DNA of 64,000 nt from positions 1-64,000 of the forward strand of contig NZ_OBEI01000003.1 of the NCBI RefSeq assembly GCF_900215515.1, written 5' to 3'. Origin of the DNA: Persephonella hydrogeniphila (lineage in GTDB: Bacteria; Aquificota; Aquificia; Aquificales; Hydrogenothermaceae). Of this stretch, positions 1 to 8,947 are shown piece by piece; position 1 is the stretch's first letter; the number at the start of each line of letters is the position of its first letter. The translations under genes were made by a program, and so were the position numbers. The notes below the pieces were generated by a model. The model searched no databases. It was not told the origin of the DNA and saw nothing but the letters and a program-made list of their open reading frames with translations.

Positions 1-2
1 TA

Positions 3-164
3 AGAGGCAGAGATGCTGAATATGAAGAGTATGAATATATAGTCCCACCTCGTTTTAGAAAGAATGATTACCAGTGGGAGAAGGCATTAGACCAAGCAGA
101 ATGGAAAGATACTCCTCTTGCCGGAATAGATTTTCTACATGTCTTATCAAAAATCTCAAAATAG
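3..164 (+). pseudogene. 3' fragment of an unrecognised gene, probably interrupted by the prophage
   Basis: An open frame enters from the left edge and stops at 162-164; it reads about 53 residues, including I-V-P-P-R-F and W-K-D-T-P-L-A-G-I-D-F-L. I do not recognise the family. The last eight codons, from 138 on, appear to be prophage-end sequence. If the frame is cut after CTACA (135-139) and joined to 26733, it continues through Q-E-A-D-K-V-G-V-L to a stop at 26758, just upstream of cas2. That suggests a gene next to cas2, possibly CRISPR-associated, that lost its last codons to the insertion. The alternative is an ordinary phage gene ending at 164. Confidence 0.5.
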
Positions 165-276
165 AAATCTCAAACTGTCCCATTTTTTCGGAAATTATAA
201 ATCATCTTCATTTTTTTATAAGATTTTATTCCTTTGATAAAATTATAGACAAAAACATTACTTGGAGGGGCTTAAA

Positions 277-2118
277 ATGCATAATGAAAGCAAAGAATAC
301 AAAATAAATAGAATTTTAGCTTTTGGTCATGAAAATTTTAAACCTGCTGATAAAAATGAAAAAACAGAGTTAAGAGCTTTTAAAAATCTAAGAAAAAGAT
401 TAATTAATACAAGTTCAATTTTATATTTTAAACCTATAATTCCCTTAAATGGAAAGCTTATAAAACCTGATATTTTATGGATACATCCTCAGGTTGGAAT
501 TCTCGTAATAGAAGTTAAAGCATGGGATAAAAATTTTATTAGAAATGGGGAATGGAAGGAAGACGGTAAATTTTATGGAAAAAATGATAGTTATGGAAGT
601 AATCCTATACAAGAAGCAAACAACTTTGTTGAAAAAATCAATAGGAAAATTCAAAAAATACCAGAATTTAAAAAACAAGATTTACCTATAAGCTTTATCA
701 TCTATTTTCCAAATTTAACGGAAAGAGAATATGATTCTTCAACTGATGAGATTTTTAAAAACATGGTTCCCAAAGAATTCTGCTTATTTAGAGGAGAAAC
801 TAACTTAATAGAGAAATTGGTGAGTAGGCTGAGAGAATATAACTATGTTAATTTCAATAAAATCATTTCGGAAAAAGAATTTGAACCTATAAGGAAAGCT
901 CTTTTCCCTCATTTATCCATAAGCAAAATAAACATTACAGTATCCGAGGAAGATATTCCCGTATTAGATATATACCAAGAAAATCTTTTACATGGACACT
1001 GGAAAGGCTACAGAATTTTAAGAGGAACTGCAGGATCTGGGAAAACTGTAGTTTTAATTGGAAAAGCCATTTATGAAAAATTGAAAAATCCTGATAAAAA
1101 AATATTAATTGTAAGTTTTGCTAATTCTCTTATTAATGATATTAAAACTTCTATAGAACAAATAATAAATTTGAGAAAATTAGATATTTCAATAGATGAT
1201 TTCCACATAAAAACTGTAGACTCATTAATCACGGATTTATATATAAAATATGTGAACGAATTTGATGATGCGTCTGAACAAGCAAACATTTTAATAGAAA
1301 AAATTAAAGAAAATCCTGATATTATCGAAGAATCTGATAAATATGATGTTATTCTTTGTGACGAATCCCAAGATTTAAAAAAGGATGTTTTTCAGATAAT
1401 AAAAGCCTTATCAAAGGATAATACTTTAGTAATTTTTGGTGTCGATGAAACGCAAAGGATATATGATGAAAGAGATTGGAAATGGACAGATGTTGGATAT
1501 AATGCAAAAGGTAGAGTTACAGTTCTAAAAAGAAGTTACAGAAATCCTGGGAATATATTAAAGACAGCTGTGTCTCTACTAAAAAAAGATTCAGTATTGA
1601 TAGAAGAGCTTAGAGAACTTGAAGCTGCCGTAGTAAGTGATGACATTTTACCTATGCGAGAGGATGGTGAAGAAGTTGAATTCTACATAGCTAATAATGA
1701 ATTTACAAAAGTAAAAGAGATAGTAGAAAACTTAATAAAAAATAACGTTAAGCCTGAAGATATATTTATACTTTCCCCAACAGCAAATGTATTAGGATAT
1801 TATGAAATTGCTTTAAAAAGTATATTACCTGAAGATAAAATCCACTCATTTTCTTCCTATAGTGAAAAGGGGATGAAATATATACCTAAAGATAAGTTAG
1901 TAATAATGCCGTATAAATCCGCCAAAGGTTTAGAAAGACCTGTGGTTATAGTAACAGGAGTACATATGTTACCTTATAAACAAAGCAAGACGGCTAAAGA
2001 TAAGAAAAGAGATAGAAAGACTCTTTATGTAGCTTTGACGAGAGCACAAAGAAAGCTAATTATTACTGCCCAAAAAGAAGAAGGATTTGCAGTAGATCTG
2101 AAAGAAATTTTAATGTAA
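277..2118 (+). CDS. NERD-domain nuclease/UvrD-like helicase
   Basis: About 613 residues. The N-terminus has a nuclease-related (NERD) fold signature: D65 in K-P-D-I-L-W followed by E79-V-K81. A superfamily 1 helicase/ATPase follows, with Walker A G-T-A-G-S-G-K-T (250-257), Walker B with D362-E-S-Q-D, and a late L-Y-V-A-L-T-R-A-Q motif near the C-terminus. ATG 277 is chosen because GGAGGGG lies 7 bases upstream; the frame extends 15 bases further to a TTG without its own site. Proteins of this architecture are often found among anti-phage defence genes. At the very left end of the prophage, it looks like cargo that protects the host against competing DNA; that role is inferred. Confidence 0.85.
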   Translation: MHNESKEYKINRILAFGHENFKPADKNEKTELRAFKNLRKRLINTSSILYFKPIIPLNGKLIKPDILWIHPQVGILVIEVKAWDKNFIRNGEWKEDGKFYGKNDSYGSNPIQEANNFVEKINRKIQKIPEFKKQDLPISFIIYFPNLTEREYDSSTDEIFKNMVPKEFCLFRGETNLIEKLVSRLREYNYVNFNKIISEKEFEPIRKALFPHLSISKINITVSEEDIPVLDIYQENLLHGHWKGYRILRGTAGSGKTVVLIGKAIYEKLKNPDKKILIVSFANSLINDIKTSIEQIINLRKLDISIDDFHIKTVDSLITDLYIKYVNEFDDASEQANILIEKIKENPDIIEESDKYDVILCDESQDLKKDVFQIIKALSKDNTLVIFGVDETQRIYDERDWKWTDVGYNAKGRVTVLKRSYRNPGNILKTAVSLLKKDSVLIEELRELEAAVVSDDILPMREDGEEVEFYIANNEFTKVKEIVENLIKNNVKPEDIFILSPTANVLGYYEIALKSILPEDKIHSFSSYSEKGMKYIPKDKLVIMPYKSAKGLERPVVIVTGVHMLPYKQSKTAKDKKRDRKTLYVALTRAQRKLIITAQKEEGFAVDLKEILM

Positions 2119-2127
2119 TTAAAAAAG

Positions 2128-2141
2128 TGTTATATATAACA
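2128..2141. promoter_or_regulatory. Palindromic operator copy 1 (TGTTATATATAACA)
   Basis: A perfect 14-bp palindrome 57 bp before the GTG of the gp25-like gene. Identical copies precede the transposase (11532, 11990) and tail sheath (19147). It contains an extended -10-like TGnTATATA, with no convincing -35 box, which would suit an activator-dependent late promoter. The bound protein is unknown. Confidence 0.7.
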
Positions 2142-2197
2142 TCTCAAGTCTATCCACCTGCTATATTGATAAGAAATAACTTTACAAGGAGTAGCAG

Positions 2198-2638
2198 GTG
2201 GAAAGCTTATTTTTTTCGACAATTAAGGAGTATCTTCCCCCAATAACAGTTTTAATTATTGTAATTGTATATCTTGTATTTCAAAATAAAACAAGAGCAA
2301 AAGAAGCAGAAGAAATAAAGCAGTTTATTGACAAAAGGTTTAAATCTGTAGAACAGAAGTTTGATAAAATTTTTACTGAAATAGCAGAACTTCATGAACT
2401 TTATCACAAATTAGACACAGAGCAAAAAGAAAGATATCACGAATTAGACAAAAAAATTCTCAAGCAAGAAAACAACTATGTAGAAAAGCTGGATTTTATA
2501 TCACTTATAAATGATACAAACAGAAGATTTGAAGTGCTTCACAAGACGCTTATAGAAAGAGATGAGAAATTCAGAGCTGAAATAAAAGAACTTTTTCATA
2601 TTGCTTTGAAAAATAACAATAACGGAGCTGGAAAATGA
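2198..2638 (+). CDS. Mu gp25-like membrane-anchored coiled-coil protein
   Basis: 146 residues beginning with GTG, which has AAGGAG 6 bases upstream. One membrane segment (about residues 14-29, V-L-I-I-V-I-V-Y-L-V) is followed by a charged, helical and probably coiled-coil region. That layout and its place at the head of a gp26-gp27-gp28 series match Mu gp25 (DUF2730-type). The function of this family is not established. It overlaps the next gene by four bases (ATGA), so the two are probably translationally coupled. Confidence 0.6.
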   Translation: MESLFFSTIKEYLPPITVLIIVIVYLVFQNKTRAKEAEEIKQFIDKRFKSVEQKFDKIFTEIAELHELYHKLDTEQKERYHELDKKILKQENNYVEKLDFISLINDTNRRFEVLHKTLIERDEKFRAEIKELFHIALKNNNNGAGK

Positions 2639-2931
2639 TAGAAAAAGCAAGAATAAAAGGCAGAATACTTGGATTTTACAGGAATGTTAAGCCTTTATCT
2701 GGACTTACTCTTGGAGAGATTTATGCACTTTTGCTTAGATACTATGAACCCGCTGCGATTGAACTATCTATATTGAAAGAGATAGTTCTTGATTTGATAA
2801 ATGATGGATATCTGCGAAAAGAAGCTCTTTATCTCGACGCTGATACGATTTTGTTTGCAACAGAAAGAGCATATCTGCTTATAGACAAAAAAAGAATTGA
2901 TGAAACTATAGAACTACCAAAGGATCTGTGA
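2635..2931 (+). CDS. Mu gp26-like small winged-helix protein
   Basis: 98 residues without membrane segments. The middle and C-terminal parts read like a winged-helix fold (I-L-K-E-I-V-L-D-L-I-N-D-G-Y-L, then F-A-T-E-R-A-Y), a pattern seen in the gp26-like proteins that sit between gp25 and gp27 in Mu-type phages. A role with the small terminase is plausible but rests on position. It overlaps its neighbours at both ends, indicating a tight operon. Confidence 0.55.
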   Translation: MIEKARIKGRILGFYRNVKPLSGLTLGEIYALLLRYYEPAAIELSILKEIVLDLINDGYLRKEALYLDADTILFATERAYLLIDKKRIDETIELPKDL

Positions 2932-3479
2932 TGAAAAAAACAAGGCTTAAGAAGTTTGATAAGCTTCCAGAACATGTAAAACAAGAAATTATTCAGCTAA
3001 GAAGGCAAGGAAGAACTTTTGAGTATCTCGAGAACTACCTTGAGGAAAAATACGGAATAGAAATTTCCTATAAATCCCTCTGGAACTGGTTTAAGGATAA
3101 ACAAGATATGTTTGATATTGCTCTGATGTTTGGTGAAACTCTTGAAAATGGAGAGCTTTTATCTGCTACTAAAGGCTTGTCTTTTGCTTTAGTTGGTATC
3201 TATCAACAGCTGATTTATGTGCTTGATAATGTGTCAAAAACTGCAGATATAGACAGTTTAGAAAAGCATCTATCAATTATAAAAGACGCAATGAATACCC
3301 TTTCTAACTTTATGAGAGCTACCGCTTACACAGAAAAAACTCAAACAGAACTTGAGGATAAATACAGCAAAATGTTTGAAAGTTTCCTTGAAAAAGCTAC
3401 AAAAGAAGCAAAAGAAAGATTTAAAGATAATCCCCAGCTTGCAAATACAGTGGTTGAAATAATTCAAAAATCGCTATGA
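2931..3479 (+). CDS. Small terminase subunit (Mu gp27-like, DUF3486)
   Basis: 182 residues from ATG 2931, which overlaps the preceding stop (TGATG). The N-terminus has a helix-turn-helix-like region (L-P-E-H-V-K-Q-E-I-I-Q-L-R-R-Q-G, then K-S-L-W-N-W-F), as in gp27-type proteins that recognise DNA for packaging. The rest is helical and probably drives oligomerisation. The large subunit follows with a four-base overlap. Confidence 0.75.
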   Translation: MKKTRLKKFDKLPEHVKQEIIQLRRQGRTFEYLENYLEEKYGIEISYKSLWNWFKDKQDMFDIALMFGETLENGELLSATKGLSFALVGIYQQLIYVLDNVSKTADIDSLEKHLSIIKDAMNTLSNFMRATAYTEKTQTELEDKYSKMFESFLEKATKEAKERFKDNPQLANTVVEIIQKSL

Positions 3480-5020
3480 GTTTAAAAAAGAAAGCACTTA
3501 AAAAAGCTTTAGAAAAGGTTGATGTATCTGTAGATACGGAGAAATCTGAAAGGGTTAAAAAGGCTAAAAGTGATTTTTGGTTTTTTGCAAAAACTTATAT
3601 GCCTCATTATTTCAAATCCGAACCAGCTGAATACCACAAAATAATATTTGATATTGTCAACAAAAGAGAACTTACCCAGGAACATATAAGAGCTCTAAGA
3701 CCTTGGATGCATTATAAATACTGGGTGAAGCTAAAACCTAAAAAAGATTTTGAAGGTATCCTTGACATAGAACCTCGTGGATTTTCTAAGTCTACAAGGT
3801 TTATTCGGGCATATCCTATCTGGAAGATTCTTAGAGGTGATACATCTTATGCTGTTATTTTCGGAGCTAATCAAAAGCTGGCAAATAAAGAACTTCGTAA
3901 AATAAAAAGAGAATTTGAAGCAAATAAGAAATTACGAAAAGATTTTGGAGATTTAATTGGAGAAATATGGCAATCGGAACACATAGAATTGAAAAATGGA
4001 GCTGCAATTTCAGCATTTGGTATTGAATCTGCAGCAAGAGGTATTACTAACTATGAAAAAAGACCGGATTTGGTTATTGTAGATGACCTTCAGAAAAAGA
4101 AAAGAATAAATAATAAAGAATATAGAGATTGGTTGTATGATGAATTTTTCTCAACTATATATCCATTGGGAGAAGAAGCTTTACTTATTTTAACTCAAAC
4201 AATAATGCATGGAGATGATCTTCCAAGTAGGATATACAAGCGTATTGTAGGAGATTGGGATAATGAAGATGAAGTATTGGATAGCTGGGTATTTTTAAGA
4301 TTCTCTGCATATAACGAAAACAAGCAATCAATTTGGGAATCAAGATGGAGTAAAGAAAAATTAGAAAAAAGAAGAAAAGCAGTAGGTTCTACAGCTTGGG
4401 CTAATGAATATATGAATGAGCCCGTTGATGAGAATTCAAAGTTTTTCCGTGAGGAATGGATTAAGTTTTATGACTTTAATGAACTGCCAACTATTTCTGA
4501 CTTGGAAATTAGTATGGGAGTTGATCCTGCAGTTACAGGAACTGGAGATTATTATGCTTATGTTATTGTTGGAAAACATCGTCCAACAGCAAGGATATTT
4601 GTATTAGAAGCTTATGGAAAACATGTAACCTACAAAAATTTCAGAAAAGCAATTGTAGATGCTTATAGAAGATGGAAACCAAAGAGAATAATCTTTGAAG
4701 GAATTCAGGCTCAAGAAAATTATGCAAAGGAAACAATAGAATGGGCAGCAATGGAAGAAAATGTGTATTTACCTGTCCAGATAGAAAAACCTCGATTATC
4801 AAAAGAAGAAAGAATCTTAACTTTACAACCGTTATTTGAAAATGGGCAGATTTATCTGCAAAAGGATCAGAAAGAATTAATAGATGAAATAAAAGAATAT
4901 CCTTCTGTTGGCTATGATGATGTTATAGATGCCCTGCAAAAGGCGGTAATGGGACTTCAAACTAAAAGAGAAACCGAATCTTATGTAGCACGTCAAAAAA
5001 GGAGAAAAACAATTGTTTAA
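3476..5020 (+). CDS. Large terminase subunit (Mu gp28-like)
   Basis: 514 residues, a usual length for the family. The ATPase half shows a Walker A-like E-P-R-G-F-S-K-S-T (99-107) and Walker B L-V-I-V-D-D (D203, D204). The nuclease half opens with G-V-D-P-A-V-T-G-T-G-D (D350), the first acidic residue of an RNase H-like fold, and has a late Y-D-D-V-I-D-A-L motif. It would cut and pump DNA into the prohead through the portal encoded at 23592. In Mu the portal gene follows gp28 directly; here it lies about 18.6 kb away. Confidence 0.9.
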   Translation: MSLKKKALKKALEKVDVSVDTEKSERVKKAKSDFWFFAKTYMPHYFKSEPAEYHKIIFDIVNKRELTQEHIRALRPWMHYKYWVKLKPKKDFEGILDIEPRGFSKSTRFIRAYPIWKILRGDTSYAVIFGANQKLANKELRKIKREFEANKKLRKDFGDLIGEIWQSEHIELKNGAAISAFGIESAARGITNYEKRPDLVIVDDLQKKKRINNKEYRDWLYDEFFSTIYPLGEEALLILTQTIMHGDDLPSRIYKRIVGDWDNEDEVLDSWVFLRFSAYNENKQSIWESRWSKEKLEKRRKAVGSTAWANEYMNEPVDENSKFFREEWIKFYDFNELPTISDLEISMGVDPAVTGTGDYYAYVIVGKHRPTARIFVLEAYGKHVTYKNFRKAIVDAYRRWKPKRIIFEGIQAQENYAKETIEWAAMEENVYLPVQIEKPRLSKEERILTLQPLFENGQIYLQKDQKELIDEIKEYPSVGYDDVIDALQKAVMGLQTKRETESYVARQKRRKTIV

Positions 5021-5582
5021 CGATATTAGAGAGCTAAAAGAGCAGGTAGAGCATATACAGGCAATGCTTAACAGAATATTTGCTCTTGGCAAAGTAGTTG
5101 CTATTGATGAAGAAAAAGGGCTTGTAAGGGTAAAACTTGAAGAACACGACAGTCTTACTACATACTGGCTACCTGTTTTATATACAAAGACCCAATACGA
5201 TAAAGAATACTGGCTTCCTGATATAGATGAGATGGTTTTATGCGTATTTACTCCTCCAGCTTTTGAAAGGGGATTTGTTTTAGGAAGTTTTTACACACAG
5301 GAAGACGCTCCTCCAGAAGCTAACAGAAATAAATGGATTAAGAGGTTCAAAGATGGAACTGTTATTGAGTATGATAGGGAAAATAGCAAACTTTCTGTAA
5401 ATGTAAATGGTACTACAGAAATAACTGTAAACGGAAAAACAACCTTAATTTCTAACGGTGGTGTTGATATAGATGGAGGATCTGCAGACCTGTCTGGAGT
5501 AGTAACTCAAAAATGTATATGTCCATTTACAGGTAATCCTCACTCAGATTATTCAGTCAATGTAAAAATATCTAAGGGGTAA
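5013..5582 (+). CDS. Baseplate spike/assembly protein V (gp45-like)
   Basis: 189 residues. A short N-terminal helix is followed by an OB-fold-like region (G-K-V-V-A-I-D-E-E-K-G-L-V-R-V) and then valine/asparagine-rich beta repeats (V-N-V-N-G-T-T-E-I-T-V-N-G) forming a spike, as in P2 gpV and Mu gp45. The C-terminal C-I-C-P-F-T-G-N-P-H may be a metal-binding tip. The start is TTG 5013 behind GGAG, overlapping the terminase stop by eight bases. It belongs to the contractile tail made with the sheath and tube at 19215-20905. Confidence 0.8.
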   Translation: MFNDIRELKEQVEHIQAMLNRIFALGKVVAIDEEKGLVRVKLEEHDSLTTYWLPVLYTKTQYDKEYWLPDIDEMVLCVFTPPAFERGFVLGSFYTQEDAPPEANRNKWIKRFKDGTVIEYDRENSKLSVNVNGTTEITVNGKTTLISNGGVDIDGGSADLSGVVTQKCICPFTGNPHSDYSVNVKISKG

Positions 5583-5585
5583 AAG

Positions 5586-5777
5586 ATGGCTTTAGATAAA
5601 ACAAGTTTAAAAAACAGAATAATAAATGAGCTTCAGGCTCAGGGATTTAATATAAATGGGAAAGGCAGAGATAACGTAAACTGGATAGATAAGTTTGCAC
5701 AGGCTATTGCCAATGCAGTTATAGATGAAATACAGCAAAATGCTGAAACTTCAGTGGATAAAGAAAAGATTTTGTAA
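5586..5777 (+). CDS. Small phage protein between V and J
   Basis: 63 residues of mixed charge and helical character (L-K-N-R-I-I-N-E-L-Q and I-A-N-A-V-I-D-E-I-Q). Short proteins with this opening are common beside baseplate genes, but their role is unknown. There is no membrane segment or recognised motif. It sits in the slot where Mu has gp46 (W), but is not recognisably a W protein. Confidence 0.55.
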   Translation: MALDKTSLKNRIINELQAQGFNINGKGRDNVNWIDKFAQAIANAVIDEIQQNAETSVDKEKIL

Positions 5778-5789
5778 GGAGAACAAGCT

Positions 5790-6872
5790 ATGTTTACAAT
5801 AACTCCTCCAGATGAAATAATTCAAAAATTAAGAGAAGATTACTATAAATTGACTGGCAAATGGGTAAATCCTTCAGATGTAGAAAGCTTTTTAATAGAT
5901 TTAATAGCCTACAATAGAACCCAGCTTGAAGGAAAGGTTAATTACTATAGAAAACAAAACTTTTTAAGATATGCATCTGGAGAGGCTTTAGACCTACTTG
6001 GTGAATGGCTTGGTGTTATTAGACTTCCACCACAGCCAGCAAAGACTACCGTTAGATTTACTTTTGAAACTCCTCATCCTCAAATTATGATAGATGAGAA
6101 TGTAAAGCTTGTTGCAAAGGATAACAAAACGATTTTTAAACCTGCTGAAACGGTCATAGTTCCTGCAGATGTGGAGACTTTTGATGTAGTTTACGAATGC
6201 GAAACAGCTGGAACTATTGGAAACGGATTCATAGCTGGAGATATAAATCAGCTTGTAAGCCCTATCGCTTATATATTAAAGGCAGAAAATATTACTGTTT
6301 CTACTGGAGGAACACAAGCAGAAGATGACGAACATTTCAGAGAAAGAATTAGACTTGCACCGTGGAGATTTAACACTGCAGGAAGTAGAAAGGGATATAT
6401 ATTCTGGGCTATGACAGCTGATAGCTCTATTATTGATGTAAATGCTTACTCCGACCCTGCAACACCGGGAGAAGTTTTTGTTATTGTTTTAACAAAGGAT
6501 TTACCAGTTCCTCAAACTGTATTAGACAAAGTAGAGCAAATCCTTTCAGAAGAAGATGTAAGACCTTTAACAGATTTAGTCCATGTTAATGCTGTGACAG
6601 AGGTCCCTTTTGATGTTGAAGTAGAACTTACATTACTACCTGATTATGTGCCTATGGCAAGTCAGATTTTAGAAGAAGCTAACAAAAGGGTAGATGAATT
6701 TATATCAGAAACCCGAAGCAAAATAGGCAAAGCTATAAATCCAGATAAACTGATTTATAAATTGATGGATATAAAAGGTGTATTTAAGGTCAATGTTATT
6801 AGCCCTGTTTATACAGAGATTAACAAGGATGAAGTGGGAGTGGGGAGTGTGGTGGGGGTGAGGGTGGGTTAG
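5790..6872 (+). CDS. Baseplate J-like protein (gp47-like)
   Basis: 360 residues, the same length as Mu gp47. The N-terminus has F-L-I-D-L-I-A-Y-N-R-T and G-E-A-L-D-L-L-G-E-W-L-G, and the middle has S-T-G-G-T-Q-A-E-D-D-E-H-F-R-E-R-I, all classic for the J wedge. AAGGAG precedes the ATG. The last codons are unusually G-rich (V-G-V-G-S-V-V-G-V-R-V-G), unlike the rest of the gene. In Mu-type phages tail protein I and fibres follow; here the gene runs straight into convergent cargo. Confidence 0.9.
   Translation: MFTITPPDEIIQKLREDYYKLTGKWVNPSDVESFLIDLIAYNRTQLEGKVNYYRKQNFLRYASGEALDLLGEWLGVIRLPPQPAKTTVRFTFETPHPQIMIDENVKLVAKDNKTIFKPAETVIVPADVETFDVVYECETAGTIGNGFIAGDINQLVSPIAYILKAENITVSTGGTQAEDDEHFRERIRLAPWRFNTAGSRKGYIFWAMTADSSIIDVNAYSDPATPGEVFVIVLTKDLPVPQTVLDKVEQILSEEDVRPLTDLVHVNAVTEVPFDVEVELTLLPDYVPMASQILEEANKRVDEFISETRSKIGKAINPDKLIYKLMDIKGVFKVNVISPVYTEINKDEVGVGSVVGVRVG
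6836..6868 (+). other. G-rich tract able to form a G-quadruplex
   Basis: Five G-runs (6836-6838, 6842-6845, 6854-6858, 6862-6864, 6866-6868) separated by short loops lie in the last codons of the J gene, in otherwise A+T-rich DNA. The tract marks the junction between the rightward structural block and the leftward cargo block. Confidence 0.6.
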
Positions 6873-7918
6873 AGATACCTTTTAACTATCTCTTTTAATT
6901 CTTTTTTGTAGTTATAAATATCTTCAATCCTTTCTATAGGAATTTTAGTTTCTTCTTTTTCATTTAAGTGTAAGCCTATATATTTATTTTTAGTGTTGAA
7001 ATAGAGCCTACATATCCATTTTCTTGTATTGTTTTTAAACAAAATCCCGAAGTATGATTTTGTATCTTTAGGAGTTATATTTTTAGCGTCTGTTTCTTCA
7101 GCCAATATAGATTTAACTATATAAAAACCTTCTAATTCTTCCTCAGTTGTAACTATCTCATCTTCTGGTTTAGGTTCTTCTACTTGTTCTTCTTCTATTT
7201 GAACTTTTAAATTTTCCTTTAAAGCATTTATTTTTTCTGCAGCTAATTCATAAATTAAGTCAGAAAATGCAGATTTAATATATCCTCTAAAATCATCAAT
7301 TATATTTTTTGTTAGCTTTCTATTTAATATTTTAGATGCAAAAAATCTAACAAATTCATCCGATGGATTGTTTATTTCTTTCTTAAAGATTTCCTGTATC
7401 TCTCTAATATATCTTTGCTTATTAGCCATAGATAAAATGTTATCTATATCTAAGTTTTCTTTTGCAAACTTTTCAAGTTCCTTTATATCTTTGTCTTTCA
7501 GATTTTCCAAATCTATTATTAAAAATGGTTTTTTATCCATTTTGTTCTTTTCATCTAAATCAGAAAAAAATCTATACTCTATTCCATTAGTCAGGATTCC
7601 GAATTTAGCATCTGTAACCGTAAAATATCTAACTAATTGATTATGATGATTATCTAACTCCTCTTTATGGTTTTTAACTTCAATAAGTATTATTGGCTTT
7701 CCATCTTGTAAAATTGCATAATCCACTTTTTCCTTTTTCTTTTTGCCTATATCTGCTGTAAACTCTGGAACTACAACAGTAGGGTCAAAAACATCGTAGC
7801 CAAGGGCATTTAAAAAAGGCATTACAAATGAATGTTTTGTTGCTTCTTCTGTCTGGACATTATCTTTAATATTTTTAATTCTTTCTGATAACTCCTTTAG
7901 TTTGGCTTCAAGTTCCAT
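6869..7918 (-). CDS. HsdR N-terminal-like PD-(D/E)XK nuclease-domain protein
   Basis: 349 residues. The first part carries V-D-Y-A-I-L-Q-D-G-K-P-I-I-L-I-E-V-K-N-H, the D...ExK pattern of PD-(D/E)XK nucleases in the type I restriction R-subunit N-terminal family, followed by G-I-L-T-N-G-I-E-Y. The middle is helical, and an acidic linker (E-E-E-Q-V-E-E-P-K-P-E-D-E) leads to a C-terminal domain. No helicase or methylase partner is adjacent, so it is not a full restriction system. Last gene of the leftward cargo operon, tail to tail with J. A defence or superinfection-exclusion role is inferred. Confidence 0.75.
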   Translation of the reverse strand: MELEAKLKELSERIKNIKDNVQTEEATKHSFVMPFLNALGYDVFDPTVVVPEFTADIGKKKKEKVDYAILQDGKPIILIEVKNHKEELDNHHNQLVRYFTVTDAKFGILTNGIEYRFFSDLDEKNKMDKKPFLIIDLENLKDKDIKELEKFAKENLDIDNILSMANKQRYIREIQEIFKKEINNPSDEFVRFFASKILNRKLTKNIIDDFRGYIKSAFSDLIYELAAEKINALKENLKVQIEEEQVEEPKPEDEIVTTEEELEGFYIVKSILAEETDAKNITPKDTKSYFGILFKNNTRKWICRLYFNTKNKYIGLHLNEKEETKIPIERIEDIYNYKKELKEIVKRYL

Positions 7919-7936
7919 GTCTCCCTCCTTTTAAAA

Positions 7937-8764
7937 TTAACTGCTATTCACGATCCTAAATATTGTTAAAGGTGTCATTAAATCATAGTCACTCACTTGT
8001 ATTGCCATGGCTTTTATAGACTCGAATACTTCCACTAATTCATTAATAGATGTATCTAATATAGCCTGTGCGTAATAATCTTTTATGCCAACTAAATATG
8101 TATTAGGTATAAATTTTCCACCATATTTTAAATAATAAGAGTTTAAAGAGTCTCTAAGATTTTCTTCCTTTATGATTCCGAGTAATTTTTGGTTGTTTTC
8201 TGTAATAAATATGATAAAAGTTTCAAATTCAACATTTTTAATAAAAGGGATTAACAATTCTATTTGGTCAGCTAAAAATTCAACATCTTTGGTATTCATT
8301 TGAAATAAAGTTGCTATCTTGTTTATTTCTTCATATTTCTTTTTTGGATTTTTAGCTATATGAATTCTATTTAAAATTTCAGTGAACCAAGAGTATAAGC
8401 TTTTAAGCATCTCTTTTGACACTAAATAAAAGGAACCTTTTTCTAAAAACAGTTGACCTTCTTCTGCTTTTTCAAAAGACGGTAATTTTGAAATATCTAT
8501 TTCTTCAAGTAGCTTTAATGTTATTATGTCTAACGGTTCCTTAAATTCCTTTGAAGATTTGATTACCTCACTGGTTTTCTCATATCTTAAATAAGATTTT
8601 GATGCTCCTAAACTTGGTTCTATATTCCTGCTTTTTTTACTTTCTTCTAATGTTTCTATGCCGGTTGTTAAACCTTCAAAAATTTGACTAAAGTAAAAAG
8701 GAATTCTCTGCTTATCTTCATATAAAAAATCATAAAAGCTTATATCTTTTTCCTTTTTTGGCAA
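7937..8764 (-). CDS. Unrecognised cargo protein, possibly DUF6414-like
   Basis: 275 residues, soluble. It opens F-Y-D-F-L-Y-E-D-K-Q-R-I-P-F-Y-F-S-Q-I and ends D-L-M-T-P-L-T-I-F-R-I-V. This resembles a family of defence-island proteins that start with Y-x-D...S-x-x-x-Q-L and finish with P-I-x-I-Y-R. I hold this loosely. It lies between the small gene upstream (35-bp overlap) and the nuclease-like gene downstream (18-bp gap), so the three are probably one unit. Confidence 0.65.
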   Translation of the reverse strand: MPKKEKDISFYDFLYEDKQRIPFYFSQIFEGLTTGIETLEESKKSRNIEPSLGASKSYLRYEKTSEVIKSSKEFKEPLDIITLKLLEEIDISKLPSFEKAEEGQLFLEKGSFYLVSKEMLKSLYSWFTEILNRIHIAKNPKKKYEEINKIATLFQMNTKDVEFLADQIELLIPFIKNVEFETFIIFITENNQKLLGIIKEENLRDSLNSYYLKYGGKFIPNTYLVGIKDYYAQAILDTSINELVEVFESIKAMAIQVSDYDLMTPLTIFRIVNSS

Positions 8765-8912
8765 CCTCTATTCTCCTTTCTATTTCTTCTTGTTCTTTTT
8801 TGAAACTTTTATAATCCTTTTCTATTTCTGTAAAGAATTTATCTAACAACTCCTTGTTTTTACTCTTATAAGACTCTCTAAATATTTGAAGTAGTGAGCT
8901 AAAATTAGTCAT
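8730..8912 (-). CDS. Small charged helical protein of the cargo operon
   Basis: 60 residues, rich in lysine and glutamate (E-K-D-Y-K-S-F-K-K-E-Q-E-E-I-E-R-R-I), probably a single long helix or coiled coil. Its 3' end overlaps the start of the next gene by 35 bases, suggesting coupled translation. AAGGTGGTGA lies upstream of the start. Function unknown. Confidence 0.55.
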   Translation of the reverse strand: MTNFSSLLQIFRESYKSKNKELLDKFFTEIEKDYKSFKKEQEEIERRIEVAKKGKRYKLL

Positions 8913-8947
8913 TTTTAATCACCACCTTAAAAAGTATTCTTTTAGAA

